Source: Biscogniauxia marginata (lineage: Eukaryota > Ascomycota > Sordariomycetes > Xylariales > Xylariaceae). From it: a DNA stretch of 64,000 nucleotides. Under the pieces are notes generated by a model, which saw only the letters and a list, made by a program, of their open reading frames with translations, did not search any database and was not told the DNA's origin. Made by a program: the position numbers and the translations under genes. Shown here piece by piece: positions 11,965-24,869 of this stretch (position 1 is its first letter; every line of letters starts with the position of its first letter). The stretch lies in assembly GCA_022695795.1 (NCBI GenBank), contig MU404075.1, positions 1-64,000 of the forward strand. The letters run 5' to 3'.

Positions 11965-14900
11965 TTATTTCTTCTCTCTTTAAATCTTTATTTTAAAGAT
12001 TTTAAATAAATTTTTTTCTTTTTATCCCTTATAATGTTTAGTGTTTTAAAGCTATTTATAAAACCTCGTAAAAATAAGTAGGAATCCCGTGATTTTTTCG
12101 TTATATATATTCGGTTTTTTGGTTTTAAGGTATTTCCTTATTTTAATTATTTTAAAATTAATTTACTTTATTTTATAATTCTTGAATTTAAAACTTGTTT
12201 TAATTATGTAATTAAAGTTTATTATTATTACGATGATTCGAGTATCGAAATGTTTAACTTATTCGATATAAGTTAAGAATAAGAGAAATTAATAGTTAAG
12301 CGTTGTAAAACAAAAGAAAAGCTTTAATTCTTTAATAATTAATTATAAGCCCTTATAAGGTGGTTAATTTATATTCGTAAGTAAGAGGAGTTTCTTTAAA
12401 GACGGGGTTTAAAAATGTTAAAACGTGGTTTTTTTATTATTAAAAAGATGGAGAAGGTGGAGAAGGAAGAATAAAAGCGTTTAAAAGAGAAGCAAGCTAG
12501 ACTGAAAACCGAATAGTGTTCGTTAGTTAAGTAGATTAATGCTGTTTTTACGGCCGTTCCCTTTTTCGACTTGTCTTTTCTAAACCAGGATCTCGATTTT
12601 CGGGCCTTTTTAGCCGATCCGGGTTTTAGCGGTGAAAGTTCTTAAACTTAGCCGTTAAATTCTTTAAATATTTAAGTGGTTCTTAAGTATTCTCCTTAAA
12701 TAAATATCTTTCCTATTTAATAAAATATTATAATTAATTTTTAATTTGTTTTAAATCTAATATTTTTTATTTCGTATTTATTAGGGTTTTCTTTAAATTT
12801 TAATTAGCTTTTTAGTAAGGCGTTTTTTAGTGTTAATTTTAAGAGTAAAACATAAAATATAAAATATATTTTAGATTTTTTTGGTAATACTAATTTATAA
12901 TTAACTTTCAAAATAACCTTTTTAATTTTATATAGTTTTAACTTTTTAAATTTAAGTTTTTTGTTAGGTCGTTTTATTTTAATTTAAGGTGTTTTTAATG
13001 TTACGCTTTGTCGTTAACGAAATAAATAAATAATATCTTTTTTTTTAAGAATTAGTTTTTTAATTTTTTTATTATAATATTTTGTTATTTTGTTTTAAAT
13101 AAATTGTAATTCTTTTTATAACCGTTATTATATTACTTAGATCTTTTTAAATAGTACTTCTACTTTCGGGGTTTTTATTTTAACTCTTAATACTTTCATA
13201 AGTTTAATTGGTTATCTTTAAACTTCCGCTTTCTATATATATTGCCTTGTGTGGTGATATTTTCATGTTTTCGTTAATCGAAATGTTATATGCTATTTAG
13301 GTTATTAATAATAATTTTACTTAGTTATTTATTTCCTAGTTAATATAATTTCGTAAATATTATTTTATTATTTAGTTTAATCTTTTTATTTATTTGTTTA
13401 TCTAGAAATAATTCGTTATAAATAACTTTTATTTAACTTTTATTCGTTTTATTAAGTTTATTTAAAATTTTAAAGTAAATAACTTGTTTTTATTTAAAAT
13501 AATGCGTTTTAGTAATTTATATTTATTAATATATTTTCTTAAGAAATTAAAAACTAGTTATTTTATTGTGCTTAATTTATTAAATAATAGAAAGTAAACA
13601 TATTTCGTAAGTTTATTAACAATTACCTATATATTATTATAAAGTACTTTTATAATAAGATCTTTTAACTTAAGAAGTTTCATTATAAAATCCCATGTAA
13701 TTATGTGCCATGCTTTATTAAGTATTTAGGTTAACTATAATAATTTATATCGTTTATATCGTAATGTTTTAGCTTTATTATAAACGTTATAATTCTTTAT
13801 AATTTTTTTAATTATTTATCGTATTTCTGGAAAGTCGAATTCTTTTTAAAGTTGTTTTATCGTTTTGAAAATTCCTTGATAACTATATAGAGAATATTCG
13901 TGGAATTCTTTAATGAATTCGTTTTGTACTTGTTTTAATATATAAATCTTTTTTTTATACGAGAAAAGTTCGTTACTAGATCCTTATTAAAACTATAACT
14001 ACTTTTCTTTTTAATTATAATTTTCTTTAAAACGTTATTTTTAGTTTTCTATATTGATTTATATGTAAGTTAATATAACTAATTTATTACTTTGTTATTT
14101 AAATATCTAGATATCTCTTTTATTAATTTTTAATTTATAATCTCCTTTTTTATTAAGCAGGTTTGCTTAAACATTTTCTTTTCCCTTAATATAATGGATT
14201 TTAAAATTAAACTTAAACAAGAAAATTATTTAATGCTTATATCTCTAGTTAAGTGTTTATATTGTTATGAATTATATAAAATTCTTGTGATTTAAATAAA
14301 TATCGATAAGTTCTTTAATTTTGTTAAGTTATAATTCCTATTTTTTTAATGCTTTAATAATTATTAATAGTTCCTTATTATAAATTTAATAATTTAGTTT
14401 TACATCGTGTAGTGCTTTAAATAAGTACGCGACTAAGTACCATTTTTTATTGTTTTTTAGTTACTTTAGGACTACTTCGATGGCGAAATCTAAGGTATTT
14501 ATCTTTAGTCGCTTCCTTTTGTTTTCGTTTAGGAGTTTATATATAACCTCGCCAATTATTACCTCTTTTAACTACTAAAAAGCCTGTTTAGCTTCTTTAG
14601 TAAAATGGAAAGTTTTTCTTGTTTTCGTTAAGGTAATTAGTTTTATTAATAGTTTAGCAATTTACCCGAAATCTTGGATAAGTTATTTAACGTAATTAAT
14701 AAAGCCAAGAAATGCGCGTATATTTATAACATTTCTAGGTTTTAACTAATCCTTAATTATTACTATTTTTCCCTTTTAAATACGGATTTCTTTTAGGCTT
14801 ATTATAAACCTTAAATAATTTAGTTTTTTAATATGCTATTTATTTTTAATTGAATAAATAAGTAGGTTTGCCTTTTTTAAGGCCTTTAACACTTATTTTA

Positions 14901-17900
14901 TATATTTTTTATGTTTTTTTTCGTTTTTTAAATAAATTAATATATCGTTTAAATAGATAAATACAAATTTATTTAGAAACTTATAAAGAACTATTATAAT
15001 TATATATTAAAATGTAGTAAATATGTTAATAAGTTTAAACGGCATAACTTTATATTTATAATGTTTATATATTATTTAGAATGCGGTATATTATTCGTGT
15101 TTTTTGGCCATTTTAATTATATAATAACTATCGCGAAGGTTTAATGCTATAAAGATTTAAGCCTTGCTAATTTATTTTTTTATGAGTTTCATTAATAGTA
15201 ACGAGTATTCGTTCTTTTTAGTTATTTTATTAAGATCTTTTTAAATTCCTTTTTATAATGCTTTTTGTTTTTCTTGATTTATAAAATATATTAAAAATAG
15301 TTTTAGCTACTTTTCTTCCTTGAAATAGATCTAGTGATTTTATTAATTATGTTTTAGTAGTTCTTTTTTTGTTTTATCTTTAAATAATTTATAAAAACGG
15401 AGGTACTTGTGTGGTACTCTTTTCGTTAGATTTTTAGGCTTAGTTACTCGAATTATATAAGCGATATATTTCGTTTTTATATTCGTTTTTTTGAAGTCAT
15501 TTGCGGTATTCATTTCGTAACCCGTAATAATTAACTCCTTTTGTTCTTAATCCTAATAAAGCGTGTTTATCTCGAAATTTATTTGTGAATTACTTTTTTA
15601 AGTTAATTTATTTTTAGTATTATATCGTGACTTATTCGGGATGTTTTTAAATGTTTATTAAAAGAGAAATTATCTTTCTTAATACTTTGCTATTCTCGTA
15701 ATTAATATGAATTTTGTTTATATATTTATAATATTTTGTTTTTTTAAGCTATCTCGGTTAAGATATAGCTTTTATTTATTCTTGAGTTTATAAGGGCTTT
15801 ATACTCCCTTTTATTATACTTAACCTTAATTATAATAGTATTGTTAAGTTTTAATTAGACTTTATATAAAGACTTATTATTTATGGCTTCTCGCTGCCTT
15901 ACTAGCGAGAGCCTTTACCGTTTTTTGGTTTTCCACGTTCTTTCTCTTTTTTTTTGGTTTTTTTAAGTCGTTACAGCCTTAATATCCTTTCATTTTTAAG
16001 CTTTTATGGAAACATGTTTCTAGTAATTGTTATTTAAATAATCTCTTTAACTATTTTTCACGTAATAAGGGGTAAGAGGTTTATCTTTTATATAAAACCT
16101 TATATATTAAAATTTTAATTCTTTTTTAAGTGCCTTTTTATAGCTTATATTTGTTTTTTTATTAACTCGAAATCTTTTAAGGTTCTAGATTATCTTTAAA
16201 TAAAGGGTATAATTCTCGAATTTATTTATTAAGGGTAACTTAATATCTCTTTATAGATTTATATAGATTTCTAGAAACTTTTCCTTTTTTTTAAAGTATA
16301 TTTTGACGATTCGTTTATAACTTAGTTTAGTCGCACGTATTTTTACTTATTATTTTATTAAGTACTTTTTTATAAAGCCGAATAAACTAGTGTTATACTT
16401 AGTTCGTTTTTTAAGTCATTATAAAATATATAGTTCTTTTTATAATTCCTATAATTCTTCCTCGATTTCGTTTTTTTTTAAAACCCGCTCTAAGTAAATT
16501 GTGTATATTATATAGTATTAAGGTGTAATATATATAACCCTTAGTAATTACTTCGCGGCTTTTCTCGGAGCTTAAGTGAAAATAACATGCTTTAAAATAA
16601 TGTGGCTATCGTAAGACGTTATTATAAATATATATTTTTTTTATGTTATTACTTTTTAGTTTTTAAGAATAATAACCGGCTTTATCCTTAAAACTTTTAT
16701 GTACTTAATAAACGTCGTTAATATAAAAGCTTTAGTATAATGATATATGTTTTTTTTTGGTTGTTTTTTTATTTTTAGCTTTATTTTAAGTTCTTTGTTT
16801 AGTAGCTTATTAAGTTAACTAATATTATTTAAGCTTTAATAAATATCGTAATTATTATTTATATAAAACCTCTGGTTTAAGTTGTTATACTAGCTTTCTT
16901 TTTAATGGGTTTCGCATTTATTGTTATTATAATGGCTTTAATATAACCTATTATGGTTTACTTTAATTCTTAAATTATATTTTAGTTTATAAGTGTCGTA
17001 TTTATATAAAAATTCGCTTTTATTATATCCTTGTTTAGCTTATTTTAGCGTAAAGTACTTTAAATACGAATAGCCATACTTTAAATAATCTTTATAGTCG
17101 ACTTAATAATATTTATAACTTTTTTTATAAGGACTTCCTCGTTCTTTTTTACTTTAATAGTAATAATAATAAATACTTAATTTATTTCCTTGTTATCCTT
17201 AAAATAAACCTTTACTTCGAAGGTTTTTTTCTCGGGTTAAGAGATTCCTTTTATTCTTGATTCCTATTTCTTAGGATTTCGGCACTTATTTTTATAATGT
17301 TTTTTCTTTTTATAATTAAAATATTTAATAGTTAACTTATCTCGTTTCTTTTACTTCTTTTAAGTAGCGTTAATTTTAATAAGGTTTAACTTAGTTCTTA
17401 TACCTTTCTTTATTCCGGTACCACTTTTATAATTTCCTCCTTTTTACTACTCGCCGTTTCTTCGTTATATCGTCTTTTTTTTAAGGTACCGTTCGAAGTT
17501 TTCGTTATTAATAGCAATTGCTATTATAACGTAATTATTAAATTTTCCTAGGTTCCTTTTTTTATATAAGCTTATTTTATATAATTTATTCTTTATATAG
17601 TCCTTTAATCTTTAATAAAATAAGTAATATAAGCTCTTAATAAGTAATTATAATTAACTTACGAGTTTTTTGAATTTAATAACGTAGTTTAAAGCCTTTT
17701 TATTTTGTCGTAATTTATGAAGTCGAGTTTCGACTTGTTACTTAAGAATTAAGTTACTAAATATAGACCTAAATTGTTTTTTAAATTCCTTATAATCTTT
17801 AAAGACCTTTTTTATGTCTTTTTAGGCGATTAATCCGTTTTTTAAATGATTTTTTAATACTGGTTAAAACTAGGTTAAAGTAGTTTTAATAAGGAGTTGA

Positions 17901-18467
17901 AATACCGTAAGAACTTTCTGTTTTTTAGTGGTAATTATTTCGTGATAAAACTATAAATAGGTTTTAGTTTAAATTAAAAATCCTTTTAAATCGTTTAACC
18001 TATTATATTTGTTAAGTATAATTAGTTTAAACCCTTTTATATTAAGGGTCGTTATATTGTTTTCGTCGTTTAAGTTGTTAAGGTCGCTATCATTTAAAGG
18101 TAGTTTTGGTTGCTTATCTTTAGGAGGTAAAGGTTGTTTTACTTGTTTGTTTTCTTTTTTAAGTGTTTTTTTTTTCTCTTTTTCTTCTTTTTTAAATGAT
18201 TCTTCTTACTAAGCTTTTAAGGTGTCCTCCTGGGATTCCTTTTTAGCTGTAACTATAATTAACTCTTATGTTAATTCTTTTAAACCTTTTTATTATATCA
18301 TAAAAAAGTTTAAAACTTTCGTTTAAAAGCTTGTTAATTATTATTTTTTTATTTGTTTCTTTTCTTATTACTTTTTAGTTTTAAAAGGCATACTTATCCT
18401 GGAACGGTTTAACCGAGAGTCCATTTTCCTAAACCAATATTAAGTATTAATTAAAGAGTTATTAAAA

Positions 18468-18940
18468 TGTAACAACCCTTTCTATATATTCCTAGTTAAT
18501 TAACTTCACAAGTAAATATATACTAGATTTTCTTAATTTAAAGGTAATAATAAATTAATATTAGTTTAAATGATTTATAATGTTTTATTTGTTAAAGAAA
18601 TTTCACGGTATTTTTATTATAGTATTAAAGAGTAATTATAGTCTTAAATTAATAGTTAAAAAATAAAAAATTAGATATATAAAGAATTTCATCCTTTTTA
18701 TACTCATTCTCTTTAGTATATATTCTTTTTGTTTGATATATTAAATACTTTTGGATCTGGATAAGTCTTAAGATCAACTTAGATTCACTATGTTGAGTTT
18801 ATCTTAGTTAATAGATTAACACAGATTCAACATCACGTTACGTTATATAAAATGTGTGTTATCCCTATAGTTTCACACATTCTTGGTTCCTGTTTCGACA
18901 TCTTTATTAGGGCTCCTTCCAACAGAGTCGATTTGTAATA
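18468..18940 (-). repeat. 5' LTR of element C, 473 bp
   Basis: Plus-strand start is TGTAACAACCC and end is GATTTGTAATA, with ATTAG directly after. The U3 half (18.7-18.94 kb) keeps many more G and C than its partner at 11.7-11.96 kb. The E-box is changed to CACGTT at 18834-18839. Confidence 0.85.
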
Positions 18941-18945
18941 ATTAG

Positions 18946-21900
18946 CTCGAAAAACGAGCTAAGTACAATATAAGTTTATTCGGATTTATAAAAAAGCACT
19001 TAACAAAATAACAAATAAAAATACATATAACTAAACTAAGTTATAAACGAATTGTTAAGGTATATTTAAAAAAAAAGGGAAAGTTTTTAGAAATTTATAT
19101 AAACTTATAAGGAAATATTAAGTTACTTCTAACAAGTAAATCCGAGGATTATGCCTTTTATTTAAAGATAATTTAAAACCTTAAAAGATTTCAAATTAAC
19201 AAAAAAATAGATTTAAGCTATAAAAAGGCCCTCGAATAAAAATTAAAGTTTTAATATATAAAGTTTTACATGAAAAATAAACCTTTTACTCCTTATTACT
19301 TAAAAGGTAGTTAAAGAGATTATTTAAATAACGATTACTAAAAATACGCTCTTATGAAAACCTAAAAATAAAAAGACATCCGGGCTATAACTACCTAAAA
19401 AAACCCAAAAAAGAAAAAACGTGGAAAACTAAAAAACGATAAAAGTTTTCGCTAATAAGGCAGCGAGAAGCTATAAATAATAAGTCCTTATACGAAATCT
19501 AATTAAGACTTAATAATACCATTATAATTAAAGTTAAATATAATAAAAAGAAATACTAAACTTTTATAAACTTAAAAGTAAATAAAATTTATATTTTAAT
19601 TAAAATAACTTTAAAAAATAACATATTATAAATATATAAATAAAATTTATATTAATTATAGAACTTTAAAGAATATATATTTAGTTACGAGAATAATAAA
19701 GTGTTAAAAGAAATAGTTCTTTTCTTAGTAACCATTTAAAAACATCTCGAGCAAGTCATTTTTAATATTATATATATATTAAATCACGACATGATTTTAA
19801 GAATAAATTAGCTTAAAAAAAGTAATTTACAAATAAATTTCGAGATAAATACGCTTTATTAGGATTAAAATTAAAAGGAGTTAATTATTACGAGTTATAA
19901 GATAAATACTATAAATAACTCTAAAAAAAACGAATATAAAGATAAAACATATTACTTATATAATTCGAGTAACTAAGCTTAAAGATTTAACGAAAAGAGT
20001 ATCACGTAAGTACCTCCGTTTTTATAAATTATTTAGAAATAAAACAAAAAAAGAATTACTAAAACATAATTAATAAGATTACTAGATTTACTTTAAAAAA
20101 GAAAAGTAATTAAAACTATTTTTAATGTATTTTATAAATTAAAATAAAATAAAAAGCATTATAAAAAAGAATTTAAAAGAATCTTAATAAAGGATATATT
20201 CGAGAATTAAAGTCCTTATTAAGATACTTGGTAATTATAGTATTAAAGGTCGATAAAGACGAAAAATAACAAGTTAATAAAAAAAGAAATTTAGTGTAAC
20301 GACGAGTAATTAATTATCAACACTTTAATAAAGTAATAAAAAAGAATAAACATTTATTACTATTAATAAAACTCATAAAAAGGCAAATTAGTAAGGCTTA
20401 AATCTTTATAATATTAAATATTCGTAATAACTATTATATAATTAGAATGATTAAAAAACATAAATAGTACACTGCTTTTTAAACGGTATATAGATATTAT
20501 AAGTATAAAGTTATACTATTTAGATTTATTAACGCACTTGTTACATTTTAACATATAATTATAATAGTTTTTCGCAAGTTTTTAGATAAATTTGTATTTA
20601 TTTACTTAAACGATATATTAATTTATTTAAAAAGTGAAAAAGAATATAAAAAATATGTAAAACAAGTATTAAAAGCCTTAGAAAGGGTAAATTTACTCGT
20701 TTATTTAACTAAAAATAAATAGTATATTAAAAAACTAGATTATTTAAGGTTTATAATATATCTAGAAAAAATCTATATTTAAAAGGGAAAAATAGTAATA
20801 ATTAAGGATTAGTTAAAACTTAAGAGTATTATAAATATATATGCATTTCTTGGTTTTATTAATTATGTTAAATAACTTATTTAAGATTTTAAGCGAATTA
20901 TTAAATTATTAATAAAACTAATTACCTTAACGAAAATAAGAAAAGCTTTCCATTTTATTAAAAAAGCTAAATAAGCTTTTTAGCAGTTAAAAGAAATTAT
21001 AACTAGTAAAGTTATATATAAACTTTTAAACGAAAATAAAAAAAAACGACTAAAGATAAACGCTTTAGATTTCGCCATCAAAGTAGTTTTAAAGCAACTA
21101 AAAAATAATGGAAAATGGTACTTAGTCGCGTACCTATTTAAAGCACTATATAATGCTAAACTAAATTATTAAATTTATAATAAGGAATTATTAGTAGTTT
21201 GTGACGAACCTCCCTGTGTATTCCTAGTCAGCTGACTTCACAGGTAAGTACGTACTAGGTTTTCTTGATTTAAAGGTAACAATGGATTAAGATTGGTTTA
21301 AATGATTTATAATGTTTTGTTCGTTAAAGAGATTTCAAGGTATTCTCATTATAGTGTTAAAGAGTGACTGTAGTCTTAGATTAATAGCTAAGGAATTAGA
21401 ATGAATAACTAGAAACAGAGGAAATTCCATTCTTCTTATACTAATTTTTTTCTTCCATACAAATGGAGTGAATAGTGAATCGCACATTCTCAATTCACTA
21501 TTCACTATTCGTGATTACGTGATCCGCACGTGCTCAATGTTTCGATGGTCGTAACATAGTTATTAAAGTATTAAAAGAATGGGAACTATGGCTTAGCGGA
21601 ATTAAAGAACTTATTAATATTTATTTAAATTATAAGAACTTTACACGATTTATAATAATATAAACATTTAATTAAAGATATAAACGTTAAATAATTTTCC
21701 TGTTTAAATTTTAAAATTCATTATATTAAGGGAAAGAAAAACGTTTAAATAGATTTGTTTAGCAAAAAAGGAGATTATAAGTTAAAAATTAATAAAAGAG
21801 ATATTTAAATGTTTAAATAACAAAATGACGGATTAATTGTATTAACTTACATGCGAATTAATATAAAAAACTAAAAATAACGTTTTAAGGAGAATTATAA

Positions 21901-23974
21901 TTAAAAAGAAAAATAATTATAGTCTTAATAAGGATTTAGCAATGAACTTTTCTCGTATAAAGAAAAGGTTTATATATTAAAACGAGTATAAAACGAATTT
22001 GTTAAGGAATTCTATAAACACCTTTTACACGGTCACTAAGGAATTTTTAAAACGATAAAACGATTTTAAAAAGAATTCGACTTTTTAGGAATATGATAAA
22101 TGGTTAAAAGAATTATAAAGAATTATAACGTTTATAATAAGGTTAAAGTATCACGATATAAACTATATAAATTACTATAATTAATTTAAATATTAAATAA
22201 AGCGTGGCATATAATTATATAGGATTTCGTAATGAAACTTTTTAAGTTAAAAGATCTTATTATAAAAGTACTTTATAATAATATATAAGTAATTATTAAT
22301 AGACTTACGAAATATGCTTATTTTTTACCGTTTAACGAGTTAAACATAGTAAAATAGTTAGTTTTTAGTTTCTTAAAAGAATATGTTAATAAATATGAAT
22401 TACCGAAATGCATTATTTTAAATAAAAATAAGTTGTTTATTTTAAAGTTTTGAATTAGTTTAATAAAACGAATATAAATTAAATAAAAGTTGTTTATAAC
22501 GTATTATTTTTAAATAAACGGATAAATAAAGAGATTAAACTAAATAATAAAATAATATTTAAAAAGTTATATTAATTAAGAAATAAATAACTAGGTAGAA
22601 TTATTATTAGTAGCTTAGATAACGTATAACACTTCGGTTAACAAAGATATAAAGATGTCACTATACGAAGTAATATACGATTAAAAAGTAAAAATCTAAA
22701 AATAACTAATTAAACTTATAAAAGCATTAAAAGTCGAGATAAAAGCCTCGAGAGTAGAGGTACTATCTAAAAAGGTTTAAACAATATAGCGATGGCTATA
22801 AAAAGAATTATAATTTATTTAAGATAAAATGACAAAGTATTATAACAAAAAAAGAATTAAGGAACTAATTCTTAAAAGAGAAAACATAGTTTATTTACTT
22901 CGCTAATAATAAAGTGTAATAATAAAAACGCCTTAAATTAAAATAAAACGGCTTAACGAAAAATTTAAGTTTAAAAAATTAAAACTATATAAAATCGAGA
23001 AAGTTATTTTAAATGTTAATTATAAATTAAAACTATTAAAAGAATTTAAAATATATTTAGTTTTTTATATATTGTTATTAAAATTAGCATTAAAAACATC
23101 TCGTTAAAAACCCGGAACGAGATTAAAGAAGAATTAAATAAATATAAAATAAAAAGGATTTTAGACTTAAGAAGGGTCGGTAATTAGTTATAATATTTAG
23201 TTAAATAAGAAGGTTATTTACTAAAAGAAAATACGTAGAAATTACTTAGGCATTTAAAAAACCTAATAACTAAACTTGATAAGTTTTATTAATAAAACCC
23301 GGACCGGCTAAAAAGGCCTAGATTTTAAGATCTTAGTTTAAGAAAAATAGGTTTAAGGAGGGGATAACCTCGAAAGTAACTTTAGTTTATTTAGTTAAAA
23401 ATTATTACTCGGTTTAAAGACGTTTTTACTTTTTTTTAGACGTTCTTATTTCTTTAAATCATTTAAATTTTGAAGATTACGTTAAAGTATTTTTAAAGTT
23501 TTCTTTTTTAATAATTCTTTTTAGCGATAAAGCCGTTTTACACGAGTTATAGTTTCGGCCATTTCTCGATTTACTCGAGCTATAATCTCGGTCATTTCTT
23601 AGTAAAGTCGTTTTAGGGTTTTTTCGGCTTGACGTTTTTATAGAGATAACCGCTTTTCTTTATAGTCTAAGTTTCGAAAAGAGTTAAAAGGAATTCCTAT
23701 TTTATTATATTAGTAACGATAAAAAACGTATTTATTATATTTCTTTGATACTTTAAGCGACATTATACATTTTAAGTTATAATTAAAATAATAGGAATAA
23801 AGTATAATATCGATATTAAAGCTTATTTAGTTAATTTAGTTAATAAGCTTTTTACGTTTTTGCTTTTAATTTTTATAACGATGTTTAGTACTACGATTAA
23901 TAAATATAATGAGGATAAAAAAAAAGACTTATTAAACAATTTTTAAGAATAAAGATTTTAAGAGGAGAGAATAG
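18946..23974 (+). pseudogene. Element B pol, resumed after element C: RT, RNase H, integrase, chromodomain
   Basis: The sequence continues AGCTCGAAAAACGAGC, matching 45164 onward in element A. The reverse transcriptase box reads FVFIYLNDI at 20591-20617, i.e. the Ty3/Gypsy YLDDIL motif with Asp-to-Asn at 20609-20611. The RNase H region (20.9-21.2 kb) is split by solo LTR E. Integrase zinc-binding and core regions follow at about 21.9-22.8 kb. A chromodomain relic at about 23139-23290 reads KYKIKRILDLRRVGN, then YLVK-stop-EGYLLKENT-stop, with stops exactly at the two conserved Trp positions. About 650 bp of 3' untranslated sequence lead to the 3' LTR. Confidence 0.78.
21200..21556 (-). repeat. 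Solo LTR, variant E, 357 bp, inside element B pol
   Basis: Plus-strand start is TGTGACGAACCTCCC and end is GGTCGTAACA, flanked by TAGTT at 21195-21199 and 21557-21561. The shared R/U5 half is almost free of RIP changes, unlike the surrounding element. The U3 half is short and distinct. It contains a perfect 14-bp inverted repeat (arms 21467-21480 and 21493-21506, AGTGAATAGTGAAT) and CACGTG at 21527-21532. Confidence 0.88.
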
Positions 23975-24869
23975 TGTTACGAATTAACTAAGGTAAGTAA
24001 TTAAGTGATAAGGGTATTATTTTCATTCTTTTTATATCTAGGTCGGATATAAATCTTAAAAGGGAAAGTGATTTATTATTACGTGATATAAATAAGTATA
24101 AATAAGACTTATTTAAAGGTATTTAATATACTAATTATAAAAAATAAAAGATAAAATAATAAGTATAAAAAGGATAAGATTTCTTATATGTTTAGTTATT
24201 TATTCGAGTTTTTTAACTATTAATTTAAGACTATAATTACTCTTTAATATTATAGTGAAAGTACCTTAAAATCTCTTTAACGAATAAAGCATTGTAAATT
24301 ACTTGAATTAATCTTAATTCACTATTACCTTTAAAATTAAGAGAACTTAGTATGTACTTATTTGTGAAGTTAGTTAACTAGGAACATATAAGTGTGACGA
24401 ACCTCTTTGTGTGTTCCTAGTTAGCTGACTTCACAGGTAAGTACGTATTGGGTTTTCTTGATTTAAAGGTAATAGTGGGTTGAGATTGGTTTAAGTAATT
24501 CACGATGTTATGTTTGTTAGAGAGGTTTTAAGGTACTTTTATTATAGTATTAAAGAGTGACTATAGTTTTAGATTAATAGCTGAAGAACGAGAGATAAAT
24601 TATATAGGAAATTTTAATTTACTTATACTCATCACTTTTTCTTTGTGGTATGTTGAATACCTTTAAACCTAAATGGGTTATTAAATTAACTTAGATTTAC
24701 TATGTTAAGTTTGTTTTAGTTAATTGATTAATATAGGTTTAATATCACGTGATGTTACATAGAATGTGTGTTATCCCCACTATTTCACACATTCTTGGTT
24801 CCTATTTCGACATCCCTGTTGGATTCCTTCCAATAGAGCTGATTTGTAATAATAAGGAGGTTCGTTACA
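23975..24869 (+). repeat. 3' LTR of element B, split by a solo LTR
   Basis: The LTR runs 23975-24392 and 24857-24869, beginning TGTTACGAATTAAC and ending GAGGTTCGTTACA, followed by the AGTTT duplication of the host. The break occurs 13 bp from its end, where ATAAG is duplicated around the inserted LTR. It lacks the 44-bp internal duplication of the 5' LTR. Confidence 0.84.
24393..24851 (-). repeat. Solo LTR of type C, 459 bp, inside the element B 3' LTR
   Basis: Plus-strand start TGTGACGAACCTC, end GATTTGTAATA, target duplication ATAAG at 24388-24392 and 24852-24856. Its U3 half is the same type as element C and keeps CACGTG at 24746-24751. It is less damaged than the left LTR of element C. 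Confidence 0.86.

Larger units (their letters stand above)
11492..18940 (-). mobile_element. Chromodomain Ty3/Gypsy element C, complete, minus strand, nested in B
   Basis: Two 473-bp LTRs (11492-11964 and 18468-18940) bound a 7,449-bp element, with target duplication ATTAG at 11487-11491 and 18941-18945. Removing it rejoins the element B pol sequence exactly. The gene order on the minus strand is gag (about 18.4-16.7 kb), pol and chromodomain (about 12.83-12.65 kb). The reverse transcriptase active site reads FVFIYLND at 14944-14967, with the first catalytic Asp changed to Asn (codon 14947-14949). A polypurine tract (minus-strand AAAGAGAGAAGAAATAA) abuts the left LTR. RIP stops are everywhere. 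Confidence 0.9.
8995..24869 (+). mobile_element. Chromodomain Ty3/Gypsy element B, full length, carrying three later insertions
   Basis: The 5' LTR (8995-9470) and 3' LTR (from 23975, ending 24869) bound a plus-strand element inside element F, with target duplication AGTTT on both sides. Order is gag (about 9540-10700), pol (10700-11491, resuming 18946-23100) and a C-terminal chromodomain (about 23139-23290). It is interrupted by element C (11492-18940, ATTAG), solo LTR E (21200-21556, TAGTT) and a solo C-type LTR (24393-24851, ATAAG). With these removed it measures about 7.6 kb. A purine-rich tract (AAGAGGAGAGAATAG) precedes the 3' LTR. RIP has placed dozens of stops in every frame, so it cannot encode protein. 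Confidence 0.88.

Noticed and set aside
18009..18212. Plus-strand Ser/Phe-rich frame of 67 codons
   Set aside because: Antisense shadow of the gag region of element C.
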